NCBI RefSeq assembly: GCF_000332645.1
Contig: NZ_AMXN01000011.1
Span: 1-59,699, forward strand
DNA length: 59,699 bases
Direction: 5' to 3'
Origin: Bacillus inaquosorum KCTC 13429
Lineage (GTDB): Bacteria > Bacillota > Bacilli > Bacillales > Bacillaceae
Positions within the stretch are counted from its first letter, which is position 1. Each line of letters begins with the position of its first letter. The notes below the pieces were generated by a model. It was not told where the DNA came from, made no database searches, and worked only from the letters and a program-made list of their open reading frames with translations. The position numbers and the translations under genes were made by a program. Below are positions 1-7,952 of this stretch, in pieces.

Positions 1-4
1 TTAG

Positions 5-17
5 TTTTCAAAGATCA
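5..17 (-). promoter_or_regulatory. boxA-like antitermination element of an rRNA leader
   Basis: Read on the minus strand this is TGATCTTTGAAAA, close to the Bacillus rRNA boxA element (TGCTCTTTGAAAA as I recall it), and it is followed by the ACTAA typical of the run-up to 16S rRNA. It lies about 30 bases downstream of the nearest promoter and points out of the window. A 16S gene should therefore begin just beyond position 1. NusB/S10-type complexes bind boxA to prevent premature termination. Confidence 0.75.
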
Positions 18-46
18 TTACTGCCGCTTAACGAAGCAGCTTTATT

Positions 47-75
47 ACTATAACATTTAGCTTCTTTTAAGTCAA
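47..75 (-). promoter_or_regulatory. SigA promoter P2 of the adjacent rRNA operon
   Basis: The minus strand shows TTGACT (70-75), a 17-base spacer and TATAGT (47-52). This near-consensus SigA promoter points toward the boxA element and out of the left edge. Together with the upstream promoter it forms the tandem arrangement typical of Bacillus rRNA operons. Confidence 0.8.
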
Positions 76-141
76 CAACTTTTTTCGAAGCATTTAATGA
101 AGCTTTTAATTGTTGTCAGCTGTTTATCAGCGACGAATAAT

Positions 142-171
142 AATATATCACGGATATTATCAAAAGGTCAA
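142..171 (-). promoter_or_regulatory. SigA promoter P1 of the adjacent rRNA operon
   Basis: The minus strand shows TTGACC (166-171), an 18-base spacer and TATATT (142-147) preceded by TGA, an extended -10 element. It lies about 95 bases upstream of the second promoter in the same direction. Tandem rRNA promoters of this kind respond to growth rate and to the initiating nucleotide pool. Confidence 0.65.
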
Positions 172-210
172 CAACTAATTTAAGCTGCATGTGAAGAGAC
201 ATTTTATCGG

Positions 211-239
211 TTATATTCAATTGGCCATGCTCATAAGAT
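211..239 (+). promoter_or_regulatory. Candidate SigE (sporulation) promoter of pdaB
   Basis: The plus strand has TTATATT (211-217), exactly 14 bases, then CATAAGAT (232-239). This fits the SigE pattern (kmATATT, 14, CATACAnT) and lies about 40 bases before the pdaB start. pdaB is known as a mother-cell sporulation gene, which agrees. The match was made by eye. Confidence 0.55.
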
Positions 240-279
240 GTAATACAAGAATGATGGACAAGATAAGGAGGCATCATCA

Positions 280-1044
280 GTGAATCACTTCTATGTGTGG
301 CACATTAAACGAGTGAAACAATTTATCATTATACTTATCGCCGCATTTGCAGCAGCCAGCTTTTTTTATATCCAAAGAGCTGTCCCGCTTCCCGTGTTTT
401 CAACTGACACCGGACCTAAAGCCATTTATAAAGGAGAAACAGCTTCGAAAGACATTGCCCTTACTTTTGATATCAGCTGGGGTGATGAGAAAGCAGAACC
501 CATTCTTAATACCTTAAAAGCAAACGGGATTAAAAATGCGACGTTTTTCCTTTCCGCTTCTTGGGCAGAACGCCACCCCGACACAGTAGCGCGTATCGTA
601 AAGGATGGCCATCAAATAGGGAGCATGGGCTACGCCTATAAAAACTATGCCAATTTAGAGAGCAGCGAAATAAAAAAGGACATTAACCGTGCGCAAACTG
701 CTTTTGAAAAGTTAGGGATCAAAGACATACAGCTATTAAGACCCCCTACAGGACAATTCAATAAGAATGTTCTCACGGTCGCAAACCAATACAATTACAC
801 AGTCGTTCATTACAGTGTAAACTCTCAAGATTGGACAAATCCCGGCGTTGAGAAAATCATCGACAATGTGACCAAGCAAGTTTCAGGAGGCGACATTATT
901 CTTTTACACGCCTCCGACTCGGCAAAACAAACAGAAGAAGCGCTGCCTGATATCATCCATCAGCTGAAAAAAAAAGGATTAAAAAATGTAACCGTAGGTG
1001 ATCTCATTGCAAATTCTGATGCCAAATCCGCAGAGGTAAAGTAA
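280..1044 (+). CDS. pdaB: PdaB, polysaccharide-deacetylase-family sporulation protein
   Basis: This 254-residue protein has one N-terminal membrane segment (about residues 14-30) followed by a NodB-homology domain (about 58-245). The GTG start is chosen because AAGGAGG lies 8 bases upstream. Visible motifs are TFDISWGD (62-69), RPPTG (154-158), DW (184-185) and ILLH (207-210). The family deacetylates sugars in peptidoglycan-like polymers, and PdaB is needed to keep muramic-delta-lactam in the spore cortex. The HxxxH metal motif usual in the family is occupied by Met116 and Tyr120 here, so catalysis is uncertain. The gene converges on kbaA with one base between their stop codons, and a SigE-like promoter precedes it. 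Confidence 0.93.
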   Translation: MNHFYVWHIKRVKQFIIILIAAFAAASFFYIQRAVPLPVFSTDTGPKAIYKGETASKDIALTFDISWGDEKAEPILNTLKANGIKNATFFLSASWAERHPDTVARIVKDGHQIGSMGYAYKNYANLESSEIKKDINRAQTAFEKLGIKDIQLLRPPTGQFNKNVLTVANQYNYTVVHYSVNSQDWTNPGVEKIIDNVTKQVSGGDIILLHASDSAKQTEEALPDIIHQLKKKGLKNVTVGDLIANSDAKSAEVK

Positions 1045-1045
1045 T

Positions 1046-1642
1046 TTACTTCGCTGCAAACTTCGGCAGCATCAGCAATTGGAAAGCATTGCACGCCATT
1101 AACGGAAAAAGCATTAAATAAAGCCAGTCCTCATCATTTACTCTTAATGCAGGGAACCATTCTAATGCAGTAATCACAACCATCAAAAACAACGATGACA
1201 CAAACGTTTTTCTAGAGGACTGCTTTTGCTTTATATAAGCTGTAATCACCCCAAAGATCAACAAAAATACCGGTAACCACGCATAACCAGCCATCGATTC
1301 TCCGCTCTCTCCAAAAAATAAAAAACGCACGTACATGAGATCAAAAGCAACAAACAGGATGAAAAATAACTGAAGCAAATTCCACAATGATGAGGATCTT
1401 AATATCTCAAGTGCAAACCGGTGAACTGTTAAAAACACGAAAAAGCCCATTTGGCTGATCACACTGAAAATCATACCTACTCCGATAAACCAAAATAAAA
1501 CAGAGAAAATCTGTCCAGCTTCGAAAGCAAGAAACAGTCCCTTATATTCTCCCCATTTTAAAGCAAAACCCACAATACTCGTGATAAGCGCTCCGACAGC
1601 TAAAATAGAAAAGAAAAAACGAACTAGACCACGGCTTTTCAT
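1046..1642 (-). CDS. kbaA: KbaA, KinB-signalling pathway activator (membrane protein)
   Basis: This is a 198-residue, strongly hydrophobic protein with about six membrane-spanning stretches and short charged loops. KbaA is known to help the sensor kinase KinB start the phosphorelay to Spo0A, and therefore sporulation. The open frame extends 41 codons further upstream, but that part is hydrophilic and would overlap gerD control signals. I chose the ATG giving MKSRGLVRFF because it matches the family length and has GAGGGG 12 bases upstream. An in-frame ATG four codons earlier sits too close to that site. The gene is alone on the minus strand between two plus-strand spore genes. Confidence 0.9.
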   Translation of the reverse strand: MKSRGLVRFFFSILAVGALITSIVGFALKWGEYKGLFLAFEAGQIFSVLFWFIGVGMIFSVISQMGFFVFLTVHRFALEILRSSSLWNLLQLFFILFVAFDLMYVRFLFFGESGESMAGYAWLPVFLLIFGVITAYIKQKQSSRKTFVSSLFLMVVITALEWFPALRVNDEDWLYLMLFPLMACNAFQLLMLPKFAAK

Positions 1643-1688
1643 TTCTTTATTCATCCCCTCAAAAATCGCAGACCGCGATATTTTGTTA

Positions 1689-1718
1689 TGTATAAATCCA
1701 AACAGATGAATCATATTA
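1689..1718 (+). promoter_or_regulatory. Candidate SigG (forespore) promoter of gerD
   Basis: The plus strand has TGTATA (1689-1694), 17 bases, then CATATTA (1712-1718). This resembles the SigG pattern (TGAATA, 17-18, CATACTA) and lies about 33 bases before the gerD start. gerD is known to be made in the forespore, which fits. Confidence 0.55.
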
Positions 1719-1751
1719 AAAGTAAGACAAGTATGTGAAAGGAGCTTAAGC

Positions 1752-2309
1752 ATGTCAAAAGCCAAAACGCTATTGATGAGCTGTTTTTTGTTATTATCTG
1801 TAACAGCTTGCGCTCCAAAAGACCAAGCAGCGGATATGGACTATGATCAGACCAAAAAAATGGTTGTTGATATATTAAAAACTGATGATGGAAAGAAAGC
1901 CATTAAGGAATTATTAAACGATGATGCGATGAATGAAGCGCTGGTGATTGACCAAGATGCGATTAAAGGAACAATAGAAAAAACACTCACCTCTAAAAAA
2001 GGTGAAGAATTTTGGAAAAACATCTTTGAAGACACTGATTTTGCCGAAGGCTTTGCCAAAACTCTTCAGACTGAGCATGAAAAAGTGATTAAAAAACTGA
2101 TGAAGGATCCGGATTACCAGAAGATGCTGATGGGCGTTATGCAGGATCCGGGCATGAATAAAAAGTACAGCGAACTTGCAAAAAGCCAAGAATTCCGAAG
2201 TTATTTAGAAGAGGTTATTAACGAAACACTTTCTAGCCCGCTTTACAAAAAACAGTTCGAAGATGAGCTGAAAAAAGCAGCAAAAGATACTGCCAAAGAA
2301 AGTGAATAA
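1752..2309 (+). CDS. gerD: GerD, spore germination lipoprotein
   Basis: This 185-residue protein has a lipoprotein signal peptide: a basic start, a hydrophobic stretch and the lipobox LSVTAC with Cys20 as the lipidated residue. The rest is charged and mostly alpha-helical. GerD is known to cluster the nutrient germinant receptors into a germinosome in the inner spore membrane and is needed for fast germination. The ATG has GAAAGGAG 8 bases upstream. A SigG-like promoter precedes the gene and a hairpin terminator follows directly, so it is probably a single-gene transcript running against its neighbours kbaA and salA. Confidence 0.94.
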   Translation: MSKAKTLLMSCFLLLSVTACAPKDQAADMDYDQTKKMVVDILKTDDGKKAIKELLNDDAMNEALVIDQDAIKGTIEKTLTSKKGEEFWKNIFEDTDFAEGFAKTLQTEHEKVIKKLMKDPDYQKMLMGVMQDPGMNKKYSELAKSQEFRSYLEEVINETLSSPLYKKQFEDELKKAAKDTAKESE

Positions 2310-2313
2310 AGGG

Positions 2314-2349
2314 AAGGCCGGGATATAGAATCCCGGTTCGCCTTTTTTT
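2314..2349 (+). terminator. Intrinsic terminator of gerD
   Basis: CCGGGAT (2318-2324) pairs with ATCCCGG (2330-2336), and the flanking AAGG and CCTT extend the stem. A run of seven T follows on the plus strand. The T run overlaps the last codons of the opposing salA gene. Confidence 0.9.
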
Positions 2350-3406
2350 ATACTTGCACTGACATTTTTGCGATTATTTTTTTTGCAATATCCTGATATA
2401 TTTCTCCGATGGGATGATTTTCGTCATAAACAGACGGCGCAAATTGATCCTTATCCCAATCAGGCTGTTTCAACGGGATTCTGCCGAGCAAAGGCACGTT
2501 TAGTTCCTCAGCTAGTTTATCTCCGCCGCCTTTACCAAAGACATATTCTCTTTCCCCAGTCTTTGCGCTTTCATAGTAAGCCATGTTCTCTATGACACCA
2601 ACAACCTCATGATCGGTTTTAATCGCCATAGAGCCCGCTCTGGCCGCGACAAAAGCAGCTGTTGGATGCGGCGTCGATACGATGATTTCTTTGCAGCTCG
2701 GAAGCATTGTATGTACATCGAGAGCAACGTCCCCTGTCCCAGGCGGAAGATCAAGAACGATATAGTCTACTTCTCCCCACTCTACTTCGTGGAAAAAGTT
2801 ATTCAGCATTTTGCCAAGCATCGGGCCTCTCCATACGACGGGTGCATTTTCTTCTACGAAAAAGCCCATTGACATCACCTTTACCCCGAAGCGTTCAACA
2901 GGAAGAAGTTTCTCTCCCTCAATGGTTGGACGCACAGTGATACCCATCATATCCGGCACACTGAAGCCATAAATATCAGCATCAATTAAACCGACCTTTT
3001 TCCCAAGACGAGCCAGAGAAATAGCAAGGTTTACTGACACAGTAGACTTGCCTACGCCGCCTTTTCCGCTTGCTACAGCAAGAAAGACTGGCGGGTTATC
3101 CATATTTAACAGTGTTTTTTTCTCAGCTGACGGCGCCCGGAATTTAGCAACCGTTTCTTCCGGCAGTTCTTCAAATCGAAGGCCGACCGTCTCAGCGCCT
3201 GCCCCTTTTAAGACGTTTACGATCTCTTGCTGAATCTGCATTTGCTCTGCAGTTCCGGTTTTGGCAAGAGCGACTTTTACACTGACATGCCGTTTTTCAG
3301 GCTTTATTTTAATTTCCTTAACGGCATCCAATTCTCCCAGAGGTCTTTGAAGAAAAGGTTCGCGCATTTCACCGACTAGTTTTCTTACTTCATCTTCTCT
3401 TATCAT
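2348..3406 (-). CDS. salA: SalA, Mrp-family P-loop ATPase and regulator
   Basis: This 352-residue protein has an N-terminal DUF59-like domain (about 1-90) and an Mrp/NBP35 ATPase domain. The P-loop SGKGGVGKS spans residues 113-121, and DADIYGFSVP and DLPPGTGDV follow. Relatives are iron-sulfur cluster carriers, but the C-terminal CPxC that holds the cluster is absent (the matching stretch reads YYESAKTGE). In B. subtilis SalA is known as a regulator that represses scoC and so promotes exoprotease production. The gene stands alone, with an extended -10 promoter 38 bases upstream and converging with gerD. Confidence 0.92.
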   Translation of the reverse strand: MIREDEVRKLVGEMREPFLQRPLGELDAVKEIKIKPEKRHVSVKVALAKTGTAEQMQIQQEIVNVLKGAGAETVGLRFEELPEETVAKFRAPSAEKKTLLNMDNPPVFLAVASGKGGVGKSTVSVNLAISLARLGKKVGLIDADIYGFSVPDMMGITVRPTIEGEKLLPVERFGVKVMSMGFFVEENAPVVWRGPMLGKMLNNFFHEVEWGEVDYIVLDLPPGTGDVALDVHTMLPSCKEIIVSTPHPTAAFVAARAGSMAIKTDHEVVGVIENMAYYESAKTGEREYVFGKGGGDKLAEELNVPLLGRIPLKQPDWDKDQFAPSVYDENHPIGEIYQDIAKKIIAKMSVQV

Positions 3407-3443
3407 CGAACCTCACCCTTTTGTGTATTCGTTTACAATCATT

Positions 3444-3452
3444 ATTATATCA
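3444..3452 (-). promoter_or_regulatory. Candidate extended -10 promoter of salA
   Basis: The minus strand reads TGATATAAT, a perfect extended -10 element, 38 bases before the salA ATG. No good -35 hexamer is visible 17 bases upstream, which is common for extended -10 promoters. Confidence 0.55.
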
Positions 3453-3488
3453 TACATAAATGGCGGGTGTCTTATGCTTAGAACCATA

Positions 3489-3515
3489 CGAAAACCCTCC
3501 TTTACTCAGGAGGGT
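3489..3515 (-). terminator. Intrinsic terminator overlapping the end of cwlD
   Basis: On the minus strand ACCCTCCT and AGGAGGGT form an 8-bp stem (3494-3501 and 3508-3515) followed by TTTTC. The cwlD stop codon lies in the loop, so ribosomes finishing cwlD would cover the hairpin. Confidence 0.85.
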
Positions 3516-4215
3516 CTCCTTTTTCTGTGAAATATCGCAAAATGCCTTTATATATGGAAGATGCCACCTTGTCCTGGTATTTCGGTTTCCCGAGCAGCAT
3601 TGCTTCGCTTGGATTGGATAAAAATCCGACTTCTACAAGTGCCCCCGGTTTGGTGACGTTTTGCATTAAGTAGATACCATGAATCCGCTTTGCCTTCCGG
3701 GTTGTGTTTTCCAGGTTTCTTCTCAATTCATCCTGAATGTATTTTGCGACTTTCTCATTTTCCGCATATTTTCCGTAATAAAAGCTTTGGGCTCCGCTCC
3801 ACTTTTGTGATGGAATCGCATTGAGGTGAATGCTGATATAGAGTTCAGCCTCTGAATGGTTTATTAATTTGACTCGCTGTCTTAAGTCTTCCGCTTTTCG
3901 TCTGCTGTAGCCCTTCGTTCCTTCTGGAGCGAGATCGGTATCACTTTCCCTGGTCATGATGACAAGCGCTCCTTGTTCCTGAAGGTAATCCCTGACCCTA
4001 AAGGCCACTTCCAAGGTTACATCCTTCTCTAACATCTTTCCGCCGACTGCTCCGCCGTCAGGCCCGCCATGACCTGGATCTAGATATATAATTTTTCCGC
4101 TCAAGGGCAGGCTCCACGGCTTCCAAGAATCGTTATTGCTGAACTGATACTTGAATAGAAATAGTAATACGATGAAGCCTAGCAAAAAACTGAGCCATTT
4201 AAGCTTTTTCCTCAT
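3502..4215 (-). CDS. cwlD: CwlD, N-acetylmuramoyl-L-alanine amidase (spore cortex)
   Basis: This 237-residue protein has an N-terminal membrane anchor or signal (about 9-23) and an Amidase_3 domain. Zinc-site motifs are visible: DPGHGGPDGGA (first His), a following Glu in KDVTLEV, SIHLNA (second His) and the catalytic-Glu stretch VEVGFLSN. CwlD is known to strip the peptide from muramic acid so that muramic-delta-lactam can form in spore cortex, the mark read by germination lytic enzymes. It lies 59 bases downstream of ybaK, probably in one transcript. The pathway partner PdaA is not in this window. Confidence 0.93.
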   Translation of the reverse strand: MRKKLKWLSFLLGFIVLLFLFKYQFSNNDSWKPWSLPLSGKIIYLDPGHGGPDGGAVGGKMLEKDVTLEVAFRVRDYLQEQGALVIMTRESDTDLAPEGTKGYSRRKAEDLRQRVKLINHSEAELYISIHLNAIPSQKWSGAQSFYYGKYAENEKVAKYIQDELRRNLENTTRKAKRIHGIYLMQNVTKPGALVEVGFLSNPSEAMLLGKPKYQDKVASSIYKGILRYFTEKGDPPE

Positions 4216-4274
4216 CCCTTCCCCTCCCGCTTGTCCGTTATTACATAACTATGGGACAGGGCCGGGAAATATGA

Positions 4275-4718
4275 TTATCGCATGCGAAGCTTACACTGTT
4301 TTTCTCTTTGGACAAATCCCTCTGTCCACCAGTCTTTAATGAACTTGCATGCTGCTTCATAGACCGTATTTTTATCAAATGTTGCGTATTGCTCGTGTAT
4401 CCAATTATAAAGATAATCAAAAAACTCCAGACGAAGCTCTTCTTCTTCTCTTGCTGAGCGCGCACTGATGCTCTGCATGGATTCTCCGTAATAGCCGAAT
4501 ATCCCAAAACGTCCGCCTAACAAATAAGCTTCTATAGCAAAATCAATACAGCCTTCGCTAATAATATCTCTTTCATCATGTAAAAACGGAAATAATGGTT
4601 CCAGACAGTCTTTAACAGACTGAATGATTTGCCTCAGAGAGAGTTCTTTGAGCAAGTTCTTTTCTAATTCAAAATCCTTTTGGCGTTTCACATCCATAAA
4701 AGACAGTACCTCTGCCAT
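4275..4718 (-). CDS. ybaK: YbaK, DUF2521-family protein of unknown function
   Basis: This 147-residue soluble, acidic protein has no signal peptide or membrane segment. I recognise it by position directly before cwlD and by overall sequence as YbaK of the DUF2521 family, found in Bacillus; no enzyme motif is visible. Pairing with cwlD suggests a sporulation role, but that is inference from context. The ATG has AAAGGAGAG 8 bases upstream. The 197 bases back to ybaJ hold the ybaJ terminator and no SigA promoter that I can see. Confidence 0.8.
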   Translation of the reverse strand: MAEVLSFMDVKRQKDFELEKNLLKELSLRQIIQSVKDCLEPLFPFLHDERDIISEGCIDFAIEAYLLGGRFGIFGYYGESMQSISARSAREEEELRLEFFDYLYNWIHEQYATFDKNTVYEAACKFIKDWWTEGFVQREKQCKLRMR

Positions 4719-4881
4719 ACAAATTCACTCTCCTTTTACCGGTTATTTTGAGGTTTGGATGGTGAAACCATGCCCGAATTCGGTTGGAAATTCGCCCAAA
4801 TGAAGGTGCAGAGATTGATAAAAAGAAGAGGATTTAGCAGCTTTCTACAGATTTCGGAACAAGTGTTCTGCAAGTGATTAC

Positions 4882-4914
4882 TAAAAAAGCAGCTCCTCTA
4901 ATAGGTCGCTGCTT
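4882..4914 (-). terminator. Intrinsic terminator after ybaJ
   Basis: On the minus strand AAGCAGC (4908-4914) pairs with GCTGCTT (4887-4893) across a 14-base loop, followed by TTTT. It lies directly after the ybaJ stop codon and separates ybaJ from ybaK-cwlD. Confidence 0.8.
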
Positions 4915-4915
4915 T

Positions 4916-5680
4916 TCATAATTTCACGCTTCTTGTTGCAGAATATGTATGAATATATTGGTCCAATACAAACCCGCCTTTATCTTCATAAAAACCAGTG
5001 ACGATAAAACCGGCATCAATTTGGCCCTTGATTTGGTCTTCTAGAGAATGGCCGAATTCCAGAGCCTCATTATTTTCAATCAGTTTTTTCACTTTATGTT
5101 TTGGAAGATCTTCTGAGTCGGCATATGGAATGGAGTGTTTTACTTTTAGAATACCTTGCTGTTCTAACTCTACATCAAATAGGAATACGACTGGATTTAC
5201 AAAACCTGAAATTAGGGTGCCGTTTCTTTTCAGTACTCGGTGCGCTTCCTTCCAGACCGGGAGGACATTCTCAACAAAAACATTGGCAACAGGATGTACA
5301 ATGACGTCAAATGATTCATCCTGAAATTGACTGAGATCGTCCATGCTTCCTTTGACAGTATGTATTGTGAGGCCGTCGCGTTCAGCAACCATTCTATCCT
5401 GGTCCAGCTGTTTTTCCGAGTTATCTAATACAGTGACATCCGCTCCTGCAGCTGCCAAAATCGGACCTTGCTGGCCGCCTCCTGATGCTAAACAAAGCAC
5501 CTTTAGTCCTTTGACAGGGGGAAACCAATCCTTCGGAACATCTTTCATTGGTGTTACCCTTATATCCCAATTGCCTTTTTTCGCTTGTTCGATGACATGC
5601 TGCTCAACAGCAACAGTCCATTCATTGCCTACCTCTACTTTTTGATCCCAGGCTTTGCTATTATGTTTTAACGCATTCAT
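4916..5680 (-). CDS. ybaJ: YbaJ, class I SAM-dependent methyltransferase
   Basis: This 254-residue soluble protein has a Rossmann-type methyltransferase domain. Motif I reads LCLASGGGQQGPILAAAG (about 76-93), followed by the acidic VTVLDNS that would contact the ribose of S-adenosylmethionine, and by a motif IV-like stretch SFDVIVHPVANVFVEN. It belongs to the Methyltransf_11 group. The substrate cannot be told from sequence. The gene has its own terminator and a 507-base gap upstream, so it is probably monocistronic. SD-like AAGGAGAA lies 6-7 bases before the ATG. Confidence 0.85.
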   Translation of the reverse strand: MNALKHNSKAWDQKVEVGNEWTVAVEQHVIEQAKKGNWDIRVTPMKDVPKDWFPPVKGLKVLCLASGGGQQGPILAAAGADVTVLDNSEKQLDQDRMVAERDGLTIHTVKGSMDDLSQFQDESFDVIVHPVANVFVENVLPVWKEAHRVLKRNGTLISGFVNPVVFLFDVELEQQGILKVKHSIPYADSEDLPKHKVKKLIENNEALEFGHSLEDQIKGQIDAGFIVTGFYEDKGGFVLDQYIHTYSATRSVKL

Positions 5681-5800
5681 GAATCGTTCTCCTTATTTTA
5701 TTGTATAGAGTATAACAAATATTTCTAGATTGATATCGCTTTCCCTTTGCATATTTAGAAAAAAATTCATAAAAACGCAAAAAAATCACAAAGGAGATAT

Positions 5801-5923
5801 GTGATTTACGTCAAAAGATTTACACTTATCTCATCAAATGATGTCATTAGTGAAGAACTAATATTCATCCGGACAGATGAAGAATCAGCTGTGAGATTGA
5901 ACAGGTGGGAGACCAGTTGTTAA
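5801..5923 (+). CDS. Possible 40-residue small protein in the rpsI-ybaJ gap
   Basis: A GTG start lies 4 bases after AAAGGAG, giving 40 codons that end in TAA. The peptide is hydrophilic and mixed-charge (SNDVISEELIFIRTDEESAV) and I do not recognise it. It is on the plus strand, opposite to its neighbours ybaJ and rpsI. A second small ORF starts one base after its stop in another frame. Both could be remnants of one gene split by a frameshift. No clear SigA promoter is visible upstream, although AT-rich sequence with GCATATT is present. Coding status is uncertain. Confidence 0.3.
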   Translation: MIYVKRFTLISSNDVISEELIFIRTDEESAVRLNRWETSC

Positions 5924-5924
5924 A

Positions 5925-6098
5925 ATGAACTGGATTGGCGACATGGCCATTAAAAACTTTGACCACCTTTCCAATCATCATTCAAGTAAATTAGCTGGTA
6001 ATGAAAATGAAAGATACCATGATTATTACAACAGGGCTGTTTATAATCAAGCAATTTGCTTAGACTTTATTAAGCGTTCATTTATTTATTTTTACTGA
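5925..6098 (+). CDS. Possible 57-residue small protein or frameshifted continuation
   Basis: An ATG one base after the previous stop codon opens 57 codons (MNWIGDMAIKNFDHLSNHHS and onward) that end in TGA. The composition looks protein-like, with many aromatic, His and Asn residues and the segment ERYHDYYNRAVYNQ. The start has no separate SD, so it would need coupling to the ORF before it. The frame is also open upstream for about nine codons (GGRPVVK before the Met), as expected if one longer gene had a frameshift. I do not recognise the product. The rest of this 507-base gap holds the rpsI terminator and nothing else I can identify. Confidence 0.3.
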   Translation: MNWIGDMAIKNFDHLSNHHSSKLAGNENERYHDYYNRAVYNQAICLDFIKRSFIYFY

Positions 6099-6141
6099 AT
6101 GCGGGGGTATGCCAAGAATTGCATATGGGCATTTTATGAAA

Positions 6142-6176
6142 ATAAAAAAGCTCCCAACACAGGGTCGAGAGCTTTG
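6142..6176 (-). terminator. Intrinsic terminator of rpsI
   Basis: On the minus strand AAAGCTC and GAGCTTT (6169-6175 and 6147-6153) form a stem followed by TTTT, just after the rpsI stop codon. It ends the truA/rplM-rpsI transcript. Confidence 0.88.
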
Positions 6177-6187
6177 AAAACGTAAAA

Positions 6188-7150
<963 letters not shown>

Positions 7151-7179
7151 ATCTTATAACTTTATGCAGACTCTGTCAA
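7151..7179 (-). promoter_or_regulatory. SigA promoter of rplM-rpsI
   Basis: The minus strand shows a perfect TTGACA (7174-7179), 17 bases and TAAGAT (7151-7156). It lies just after the truA stop region and about 115 bases before the rplM ATG. Confidence 0.7.
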
Positions 7180-7199
7180 GAAAATATTATACACCTGGT

Positions 7200-7943
7200 T
7201 TAGTTGTCATAGTAAACGTTCCATAAATATAGTCCATGCCCCGGTGCTGTGCGCCCTGCCGCTTCGCGATCCTTCGCTTCCAGCATGGATTTCACATCTT
7301 CGGGAGAAATTTTTCCAATACCTGCATCAAGCAAAGTACCCGCAATAATTCTGACCATATTATATAAGAAACCGCTGCCTGTGATCCGCATTTGCAGACC
7401 GTCATCCGTCTCAGTCCAATCAAGTTCGTAAATCGTTCTTACCTTGTCCTGTACTTCTGTTTTAGTCGCGCAAAAGCTTGTAAAATCATGTGTTCCTATA
7501 AGATGCTTTGCCGCTTCTCTCATGTTCTGCACATTAAGGTGATATGAAAAATGGTAAGCGTAATGCCGTTTAAATACGTCCGGGTGTTTCTCCGTGTATA
7601 CAAAGTAGCGATATTCTTTTTTGACTGCGCTAAATCGTGCATGGAACCCATCATCCGCAATTTCTGCCTGTTTGACTGCGATATCGTCTGGAAGCAGTGC
7701 ATTTAAGGCATACGGCCATCTCTCCGTCGGGATAGACAACGAAGTATCAAAATGAATCACCTGTCCGGCTGCGTGAACCCCGCTGTCTGTTCTTCCTGAC
7801 GAAACGACCGGAATTCTGTCTTTCGACTTATGCAGGACAGCCAAGGCCTTCTCAAGCTCATCCTGAACCGTTCTTTTGCCCGGCTGTACCTGATATCCAT
7901 TAAACAAATGTCCGTCATAAGAAATCGTGCATTTCAGTCTCAT
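7200..7943 (-). CDS. truA: TruA, tRNA pseudouridine(38-40) synthase
   Basis: This 247-residue enzyme makes pseudouridine at positions 38-40 in the anticodon arm of many tRNAs. The catalytic motif SSGRTDSGVHAAGQ is present with the nucleophile Asp53, and RITGSGFLYNMVRII near the C terminus is a conserved TruA segment. Length matches the family. It begins 9 bases after the end of ecfT and ends the ecfA1-ecfA2-ecfT-truA series. Its SD is weak (GAGGTGC, 2-3 bases before the ATG). No terminator separates it from the rplM promoter. Confidence 0.96.
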   Translation of the reverse strand: MRLKCTISYDGHLFNGYQVQPGKRTVQDELEKALAVLHKSKDRIPVVSSGRTDSGVHAAGQVIHFDTSLSIPTERWPYALNALLPDDIAVKQAEIADDGFHARFSAVKKEYRYFVYTEKHPDVFKRHYAYHFSYHLNVQNMREAAKHLIGTHDFTSFCATKTEVQDKVRTIYELDWTETDDGLQMRITGSGFLYNMVRIIAGTLLDAGIGKISPEDVKSMLEAKDREAAGRTAPGHGLYLWNVYYDN

Positions 7944-7952
7944 ACAGCACCT

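Noticed and set aside
1914..2189. 91-codon frame antisense to gerD
   Set aside because: No SD, and it lies inside gerD, which has promoter, lipobox and terminator support.
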